Assembly (NCBI GenBank): GCA_002359185.1
Contig: DEML01000014.1
Location: 1 to 31,858 of the forward strand
Length of the DNA stretch: 31,858 nt
DNA from: Planctomycetaceae bacterium UBA2671
Lineage (GTDB): Bacteria; Planctomycetota; Planctomycetia; Planctomycetales; Planctomycetaceae
Direction of reading: 5' to 3'
Shown: positions 26,141-31,858 of the stretch, piece by piece
Layout: each line of letters begins with the position of its first letter
How positions within the stretch are numbered: the stretch's first letter is position 1
Notes under the pieces: model-generated
Database searches by the model: none
What the model was told of the DNA's origin: nothing
What the model saw: only the letters and a program-made list of their open reading frames with translations
Translations under genes and position numbers: made by a program

Positions 26141-26162
26141 GTAGGTCAGACACTGCCTGGCA
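26141..26162 (+). repeat. Degenerate copy of the 2705 repeat arm
   Basis: GTAGGTCAGACACTGCCTGG plus the next two bases matches the arm at 2705-2727 with three or four changes. It lies alone in the gap between the HAD and Uma2 genes. Confidence 0.7.
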
Positions 26163-26202
26163 TGTTGAATTTGTTAGACAAATATTATTGAGAAGTAATG
26201 AA

Positions 26203-26937
26203 TTACTGATCTTTTCCTTTGGCATCACGAATGAGCAATGAATTCTTTTCGTTAAACTGTACATGTTCAGAGCTGGCCAATCCTTGGATGACAGTATCGC
26301 GGACTGATTTCAGATCACCAGCCAACATGGCGGTTGCGTTCAACCACAGTCCTGGAAAAACCTGACTCTGATAACATCCCTGTTCATCACAAGAAATTTC
26401 AACAAACTGATTCTCTTGTCTGCGATACCACACAAATTTGTTGGCCAAAACATTCCATACGACGTATTCACGGACTCCGCACTCTTCGTATATTTTTTTC
26501 TTCTGATTTAAGTCACGACTGGCACTGCTGGCCGAGACTTCCAGAATGAACTCCGGCGAGCCTTCCAGGAAGTGCTCATCATTGATGTGACAGCACCCTC
26601 CAAGTTCAGGAGAGAGAAACAGGCAGGCATCCGGCTGCAATATACAATTCTCTTCAAATTGAACTGTGCAGTCGCCGCCACAATTCGTTCCCGGAGTTTC
26701 CACGACATAACAATTGAGCCAGTAGCCAATTTTGAGGAGTTGATCTCCGTGATAACTAAATCTCTGAGCAGCATTCATAAACACGACCCCCTCAACCAAC
26801 TCAGCCTGCTTGACCTCCGGCATCGCTTCCCAGCGACGCAGAAATTCCTCCCCGTCCAGGCAATCCCCATTCTCCAAAAAGGGTATCCTCTCCTCTTGAT
26901 TGGGAGTTTTCGAATCGAATTGAGTTGTCGTCGCCAT
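26203..26937 (-). CDS. Uma2 family (DUF820) nuclease-fold protein
   Basis: A 244-residue protein of the Uma2 group, which has a PD-(D/E)XK fold and is often multiplied in planctomycete, cyanobacterial and other large genomes; the biological role is unresolved. Visible blocks are ELVEGVVFMNA (first acidic position), LQPDACLFLSPE (catalytic Asp), GSPEFILEVSASSASRDLN (Glu of the E-x-x strand) and KKKIYEECGVREYVVWNV. The ATG at 26937 has a textbook AGGAGG at 26942-26947; an in-frame start at 26961 is therefore unlikely. It lies between the phosphofructokinase and HAD genes on the same strand, 47 bases after the former's stop, so it may share its transcript. Confidence 0.87.
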   Translation of the reverse strand: MATTTQFDSKTPNQEERIPFLENGDCLDGEEFLRRWEAMPEVKQAELVEGVVFMNAAQRFSYHGDQLLKIGYWLNCYVVETPGTNCGGDCTVQFEENCILQPDACLFLSPELGGCCHINDEHFLEGSPEFILEVSASSASRDLNQKKKIYEECGVREYVVWNVLANKFVWYRRQENQFVEISCDEQGCYQSQVFPGLWLNATAMLAGDLKSVRDTVIQGLASSEHVQFNEKNSLLIRDAKGKDQ

Positions 26938-26984
26938 GAGTCCTCCTCGTTTCGCAGCCAATGTTAAAGTCAGCAGCGAACTCC

Positions 26985-28280
26985 TTACCGGTCAGCCTGA
27001 GGCACATATTTATCCAGCTTTTGATCCGCAAAAATTGGCTTCATACGGGCCAGTCGAATGCGACCATCAATTATGGGAACGCTCACCCAGTTATCGCCGA
27101 TAAGCGGTCGGGCATATTTGATAAAGTCGTCTGTTACATCAGTTCCACAAGGGGTGATCCATTCCTGAGGGAAGTGACGCTCACTGTTAGCCACTTCCGG
27201 CAGCGGAGCCTTGCCATATTCAACCGTGTAATTTTCACGGTCTGCTCGCAGGATCGAAGCCATGTAGCCATGCTCGCCATTGGCAGCCAGCAAGGCTGCT
27301 TTTTGGCCGACGTAATAAGACTCCGCCAGATCGACATTGGAAGCGTGCACGATATCGTTTCGCTGATGAGTTCCGGAGACATTGCAACGAGCTTTCCCTT
27401 TGACTGCCAGCGGCTTCTCGTTCAGAGCATTGACCAGCATTTGGCCGACAGTGATCTTGCTTGATGATAGCATCGCATGACCAAAGGAATCGCGGACGAC
27501 GAATTCCTCAGGAATTTCCAGTCCATCAATCTCCAGACCTTCACTGACCACAACCATCGCCCGGCCATGCTCTTTGAGGGTCTTGTTAATGTTCTCGCGA
27601 ACTTCTTCAATGTTGACTTTTCGCTCAGCCAGATAAATCTGCAGCGGCATTTCCCGATTCGGGTCAGCCAATCGAGCCGCAGCCGGGATGTAGCCAATTT
27701 TTCGGCCCATCGCCTGCATCACGAGAACAGGATCAGCCGGGCAACTGCCGTTGTTTTCTTCGTTCGACATCTGGACATAATTGCTCCAGTAACGGGCAGT
27801 ACTGCCGTAGCCGGGGGTGTGATCGATCAGCTTGAATTCGCTGTCACCGACATCGTTATCAATCGTTTTCGGTCCGCCGATGCCGACCACATCGAGCCCG
27901 CGCTCACGAGCGACATTGGCAACTTTATTGGCGGTATCCATCGAATCGTTTCCGCCGATGTAGACGAAATAGCCGATGTCGTGAGCCTTGAAGATCTCCA
28001 TGATCCGATCGAAATCTTCGTTTTGATGATCTTTCAGCTTATAACGACAAGTGCCAATCGAGCCAGCTGCGGGAGTTGTGCGGAGCAGAGCGATTTCTTC
28101 GGGACACTGATCGGTCAGATTAATCAGTTCTTCTTTGAGCACACCTTCGATTCCGTGCCAGCCACCGTAAACTGTGCCAATTTCCGAAAGTTCACGAGCC
28201 GTTTCAACAATTCCGCGCAAAGTATTGTTGATAACCGGAGAGGGACCGCCCGACTGGGCGACAATCATGTTTTTTGCCAT
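26985..28280 (-). CDS. pfp: 6-phosphofructokinase, probably PPi-dependent
   Basis: Phosphorylates fructose 6-phosphate to the 1,6-bisphosphate in glycolysis. The 431 residues start with MAKNMIVAQSGGPSPVINN, the phosphate-donor loop. Two positions separate ATP- from pyrophosphate-using enzymes. The first, in YIGGNDSMDTA (GGNDS 109-113), has Asp where ATP enzymes have Gly. The second, in GPKTIDND (136-143), has Lys where ATP enzymes have Gly. Both point to pyrophosphate and hence a reversible step. Unusually, the first Asp of the GGDD motif is Asn. The fructose-binding QAMGRKIGYIPAAARLA block is intact. ATG 28280 is chosen because it begins the conserved fold; an upstream TTG at 28298 is possible. 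It may be co-transcribed with the Uma2 gene downstream. Confidence 0.88.
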   Translation of the reverse strand: MAKNMIVAQSGGPSPVINNTLRGIVETARELSEIGTVYGGWHGIEGVLKEELINLTDQCPEEIALLRTTPAAGSIGTCRYKLKDHQNEDFDRIMEIFKAHDIGYFVYIGGNDSMDTANKVANVARERGLDVVGIGGPKTIDNDVGDSEFKLIDHTPGYGSTARYWSNYVQMSNEENNGSCPADPVLVMQAMGRKIGYIPAAARLADPNREMPLQIYLAERKVNIEEVRENINKTLKEHGRAMVVVSEGLEIDGLEIPEEFVVRDSFGHAMLSSSKITVGQMLVNALNEKPLAVKGKARCNVSGTHQRNDIVHASNVDLAESYYVGQKAALLAANGEHGYMASILRADRENYTVEYGKAPLPEVANSERHFPQEWITPCGTDVTDDFIKYARPLIGDNWVSVPIIDGRIRLARMKPIFADQKLDKYVPQADR

Positions 28281-28359
28281 GGGAGATTTGTCTCTCAAGG
28301 ATGGGTCAGGGATTCAAATAACGAAAATACAGAGGACGCAAGCAAGTCAACTCAAGCGA

Positions 28360-28378
28360 CAACTGGTAAGACCAGTTG
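28360..28378. promoter_or_regulatory. Palindrome upstream of phosphofructokinase
   Basis: CAACTGGT (28360-28367) and ACCAGTTG (28371-28378) form a perfect 8-bp palindrome with a 3-base centre, about 80 bases before the ATG. It has operator-like size and position. No matching regulator is present. Confidence 0.4.
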
Positions 28379-28464
28379 CATTTGCAGATTTTCCTCGAAA
28401 GTAACCGCCAAAAGGCATAATTTCAAGGGCAGTTCGTTCAAATTATGAAAATTATTTGATGAGC

Positions 28465-29244
28465 TCAGGGTGTCGGCAAAATCAACTCCGGAAAGCTGGC
28501 CGATTTCGAGCCCGGGACTGGACTGTTTTCAGGGCCATGGAAGGTGAAAACCACGGAACACTTCGTTTCGGTCGAGTAATTACGCGTCGCGGCATGGAAC
28601 ATGAGGGCATGGAACAGCAATAAATCCCCTTTTTCAAGTTCGACCGTCTGAACCGTTTCGAACAGCGACTGATTCTCCGGATGATCGGCTGCCAGGAAGC
28701 GTTTTTCGTTTAAGCGATCCGCTCCAATCGTCATCCGATGCGAACCCGGAATTACTTTCAGACACCCATTTTCCAGGCGCTCCTGCCCCAGTGCGAGCCA
28801 GGCATTGACGAGCTCTCCATTCTGAAAGTTCCAGAACCGTGTGTCTCGATGCCAGCCGGTATCGCTGCTGAACTGAGGCTGTTTTGTCATCACACAGTTG
28901 TGATGAGCCAGCGGACAGGTAACTGGCGATCCAACTAACTGAATGAGAAGTTCCACAAACGGAGGATAACAAACCCAATCCTGAAACACGGGATCCCGCG
29001 AGAGAGCCTGGCGAAGCCTGCGAACGGTTTGACCGCCGGGGGCTTCGAGAGAATCGGGAGAGCCGGGATATTTTACATCCGCTTCAAACTCAATCGGCTC
29101 CCGCAAAGTCTCGACATCCCTGCGAGTCACTTCACGCATTCGGTCGACAAAGGAGCCGGGCACAAAATTCTTCAGGACCAGAAATCCGTCTCGCTCAAAC
29201 TGAGTCGCGAGTGATTCTGTTGGCGTCTGAGTTGTAGTGCTCAA
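28465..29244 (-). CDS. Phytanoyl-CoA dioxygenase (PhyH) family protein
   Basis: A 259-residue Fe(II)/2-oxoglutarate-dependent oxygenase predicted to hydroxylate a small molecule in the cytoplasm. The iron ligands are visible as H-x-D in TGWHRDTRFW and the distal His in LLLFHALMFHAATRN. GCLKVIPGSHRM is the standard PhyH strand. The substrate is unknown; PhyH proteins are abundant in planctomycetes. The start is TTG at 29244 (reading MSTTTQTPTES), supported by AAGGA about 11 bases upstream; no ATG gives a complete N-terminal helix. It follows the phosphofructokinase direction on the same strand with a 184-base gap and is divergent from infA. Confidence 0.87.
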   Translation of the reverse strand: MSTTTQTPTESLATQFERDGFLVLKNFVPGSFVDRMREVTRRDVETLREPIEFEADVKYPGSPDSLEAPGGQTVRRLRQALSRDPVFQDWVCYPPFVELLIQLVGSPVTCPLAHHNCVMTKQPQFSSDTGWHRDTRFWNFQNGELVNAWLALGQERLENGCLKVIPGSHRMTIGADRLNEKRFLAADHPENQSLFETVQTVELEKGDLLLFHALMFHAATRNYSTETKCSVVFTFHGPENSPVPGSKSASFPELILPTP

Positions 29245-29855
<611 letters not shown>

Positions 29856-29950
29856 AAAGTAGAACTGGCTTCCACAGCCTGTCGTTTCAATTGAGATCCA
29901 TCTGCTTTTGACTGACGCTTATCCTCAGTCAATTAGACACCCGCCTGCCC

Positions 29951-30430
29951 ATGACGTCTCCCACCACACCACCCGACGATGCCCCCCAGGTTCTCCTCTT
30001 CACAGACGGAGCCTGCAAAGGCAACCCAGGAGTCGGCGGCTGGGCTTACATACTCCGGCATGTCGCCACGGGACAGGAACGGGAAGACTCTGGCGGACTG
30101 GCAGTCACGACGAATAATCAGATGGAATTACAGGCTGTCATTGAAGGTCTGCAGGCATTATCACGTCCTGTTGCTGTCGAAGTGATTACCGACAGTCAAT
30201 ATGTGGCTAAGGGGTGCACGGAATGGATGATCGGGTGGAAGCGAAACGGCTGGAAACGAAAAGTGAAAGGTCAGCTCAAACCGGTCAAAAATGAAGAACA
30301 GTGGAAAGCACTCGATGCTCTGCTCAATACGCATCGAGTTAAACTGACCTGGGTCCGCGGACATACCGGACACCCTGAAAATGAACGCTGTGATGAACTT
30401 GCTGTTGCTGCTGCCGAAGCACTGCGTTAA
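29951..30430 (+). CDS. rnhA: Ribonuclease HI
   Basis: Cleaves the RNA strand of RNA-DNA hybrids, removing R-loops and replication primers. The 159 residues carry the full active site: Asp in LFTDGACKGNPGVGGW, Glu in TNNQMELQAVIEGL, Asp in VITDSQYVAKG and Asp in NERCDELAVAAAEA. The flexible-loop His lies in WVRGHTGHPENE. The basic handle region (WKRNGWKRKVKGQLK) of E. coli-type RNase HI is present. An N-terminal Pro/Thr-rich lead of about 11 residues precedes the fold, so the ATG at 29951 fits. It follows infA with a short gap and may share its transcript. Confidence 0.96.
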   Translation: MTSPTTPPDDAPQVLLFTDGACKGNPGVGGWAYILRHVATGQEREDSGGLAVTTNNQMELQAVIEGLQALSRPVAVEVITDSQYVAKGCTEWMIGWKRNGWKRKVKGQLKPVKNEEQWKALDALLNTHRVKLTWVRGHTGHPENERCDELAVAAAEALR

Positions 30431-30574
30431 GGGTTATTGATTCTGTCAGTTTCAGTATTCCCTATTTTCTTTCATTGTCATTATTCACAAATTCCTTACA
30501 GATTGTGAATTGAACTTTCTTTTGCTTCCGGGAATACTCATTGTTAATTCCAAAATAAACCACAGGGAGCAGCC

Positions 30575-31174
30575 ATGAGCGACACTTCGATTTCCGATGC
30601 CTCTGCAGAAATCCGCAAATTCATTTCCAAGGTCTGGTGGATCGCCCTGCTTCGTGGTGTGCTGATGGTTCTTCTGGGAATATACGCTCTACTCAATCCG
30701 GAGCTCACGCTGATTGTCTTCACGAAAATTCTGGGGGCCTTCATTCTGATCGATGGCGTGTTTTCCATCATCGCAGCCGTTGCGGGCTGGTCGGAATCGC
30801 GTGTCTGGTCGCTGGCTCGAGGGATTTTGAGTATCCTGGTCGGTATCTTTATCTACGCCCATCCCGCAGTCATCGGTGCAATCGCCGCCGCTACGCTCAT
30901 CATTTTGATGTCTGTCCAGATCGTCGCTGGCGGCGTGATGGAAATTATTGTCGCGATTCAAAAGCGCAAGGCGATCGAGGGAGAAGGCTGGCTGATCTTT
31001 GATGGTCTCATCCTGATACTGCTCGGCTTTCTCCTGTTCCTCACCCCCTTCTTCTGGGGCATGGTTCTGGTCCGCGTCTTCGGAGTTTTTGCGATACTCA
31101 TCGGGATCATCGCAATAGTGCTGTCGCTGCGAATTCGAAAATTAGGTCAAATGGCCATGCCTGACGCTGATTGA
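30575..31174 (+). CDS. HdeD-like DUF308 membrane protein
   Basis: A 199-residue inner-membrane protein with six hydrophobic segments in three pairs. It resembles HdeD, a membrane protein linked to acid resistance in E. coli; the function elsewhere is unknown. The DUF308 signature LLRGVLMVLLGIYALLNPEL, with the G-x-x-x-L-x-x-P turn, recurs as ARGILSILVGIFIYAHPAV and LIFDGLILILLGFLLFLTPF, which shows the threefold repeat clearly. GGGAG lies 6 bases before ATG 30575. It follows rnhA after 144 bases and is probably transcribed separately. Confidence 0.88.
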   Translation: MSDTSISDASAEIRKFISKVWWIALLRGVLMVLLGIYALLNPELTLIVFTKILGAFILIDGVFSIIAAVAGWSESRVWSLARGILSILVGIFIYAHPAVIGAIAAATLIILMSVQIVAGGVMEIIVAIQKRKAIEGEGWLIFDGLILILLGFLLFLTPFFWGMVLVRVFGVFAILIGIIAIVLSLRIRKLGQMAMPDAD

Positions 31175-31411
31175 CTCTGCAATTGCGATTTCTTCACGAA
31201 AATCCCGCAGTTTGTATAACCGACATAACCGGCTATGAGATCGAATTGATTCGAGGAAATCAGTCGAAAACAACATTCCTGCTTGAGTCGAACCGGCAGA
31301 TCAGCCATGCTCGGATGTGTTGCCAAAACGCAACATGAATCGCTGCCGCGGGTGACGTGGCGTACTTCATTGCTCGTGTTTTATTCGAAAATTTTTGATA
31401 CAGGTTTGCCC

Positions 31412-31813
31412 ATGGCTTATCCACCGACTTGGATTGAAGACTTTGTCCGTCAACTGGCGTACAGCATTTTTCCTCAAGATTTCCCCACTCCACTCGGATG
31501 TCACTATCATCAGGAAGGAGACTGTTGGGAGGTGGCCGTGTTTCCGTCCATGAGACGCGTCTCTGGCAGAGGCTTTGAGGAAGAATCACTCGCAACGTCC
31601 GCATTTTCCTTCGATATCCAGCAGTCGCTGTCGCTGTTTGAAGAATTGCATCATCTCGACTGGGTCACCGCTCCTCGATCTGAAGAGAATGAAGCTGGTC
31701 CTCATTTACTGTTCGAGGGAGTCGCGTTGGGGGAACCGGTGCTGATTCGCGTCTGTGCAGAAATCCCGACCCGCTTCCAGTCTGATCCTGATTTGATCGT
31801 TCAGGCAACTTAA
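31412..31813 (+). CDS. Conserved-looking hypothetical protein
   Basis: A 133-residue acidic soluble protein that I do not recognise. It begins MAYPPTWIEDFVRQLAYSIF and contains HYHQEGDCWEVAVFPSMRRV, FDIQQSLSLFEELHHLDWVT and GEPVLIRVCAEIPTRFQSDP, with no signal peptide or membrane segment. The even spread of secondary structure and the clean codon use support a real gene. ATG 31412 is chosen with CAGG about 8 bases upstream; the frame is open further upstream to 31283, but that part reads as low-quality sequence. It lies 237 bases after the HdeD-like gene. Nothing in the context suggests a role. Confidence 0.7.
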   Translation: MAYPPTWIEDFVRQLAYSIFPQDFPTPLGCHYHQEGDCWEVAVFPSMRRVSGRGFEEESLATSAFSFDIQQSLSLFEELHHLDWVTAPRSEENEAGPHLLFEGVALGEPVLIRVCAEIPTRFQSDPDLIVQAT

Positions 31814-31858
31814 AACCTGATCGAACCACAACCTCACAGCGGACCCTACAAGTTAATC

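Noticed and set aside
27477..28448. Long open frame of 323 codons on the plus strand
   Set aside because: It is antisense to the phosphofructokinase gene, has no ribosome site or family pattern, and arises from the codon bias of the real gene.

Overview
The window reads as chromosome from a planctomycete, most likely of the Gimesia/Rubinisphaera type. The assignment is from memory of that group and was not tested by any search. Support comes from roughly 50% GC, a complete-looking LpxC next to an OmpH-like chaperone, planctomycete-style proteins (an FGE-sulfatase fold protein, a PhyH dioxygenase, a Gfo/Idh/MocA oxidoreductase, a long modular membrane protein with an anti-sigma-like N-terminus), frequent TTG/GTG starts, and many small palindromic repeats between genes.

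Layout. 1-3691: a small hypothetical protein (-), a membrane-anchored GAF-GGDEF diguanylate cyclase (+) and a GT2 glycosyltransferase (+), with a two-hairpin repeat between the last two. 3692-5395: an AT-rich accessory island with a DUF6602 nuclease-fold gene and, 2 bases behind it, a decayed gene (two frameshifts and one stop). The 3' end of the decayed gene, about 153 bp, recurs as a direct repeat at 7054-7208, so the two copies bracket a GT-C type membrane glycosyltransferase (5396-6997, -). 7237-10308: a TerC/YgdQ-like transporter and ApbE (both -), then a divergent secreted SUMF1-fold protein. 10309-13823: ompH, lpxC and a Gfo/Idh/MocA oxidoreductase (+), an outer-membrane/lipid A segment broken up by a repeat-rich spacer. 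13824-19307: phosphohexomutase, Bax-inhibitor-1 protein and the modular anti-sigma-like/HEAT protein (all -). 19608-20525: an EamA transporter (+). 20820-29244: a long minus-strand run of zinc metallopeptidase, 6-phosphogluconate dehydrogenase, SGNH protein, nucleotidyltransferase, HAD phosphatase, Uma2 protein, a probable PPi-dependent phosphofructokinase and a PhyH dioxygenase. 29637-31813: infA, rnhA, an HdeD-like protein and a hypothetical (+).

Most of the window is core metabolism and envelope biology: phosphohexomutase, Gnd and phosphofructokinase serve sugar phosphate metabolism; OmpH, LpxC and perhaps the oxidoreductase serve lipid A and outer-membrane assembly. No complete, clearly novel multi-gene system is visible. 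The strongest unusual signals are: (a) six intergenic copies of one small hairpin motif whose outer stem covaries (CCC/GGG versus CAC/GTG) around a constant GAA-GC-GNNA-GC-GA core; (b) the AT-rich DUF6602 plus pseudogene island and its duplicated 3' fragment; (c) a 125-base multi-hairpin element at 13863-13987 closed by an 8-bp stem; (d) the anti-sigma-like protein with two tandem metal-free modules. Start codons were chosen from visible Shine-Dalgarno sequences where possible and are flagged where uncertain.
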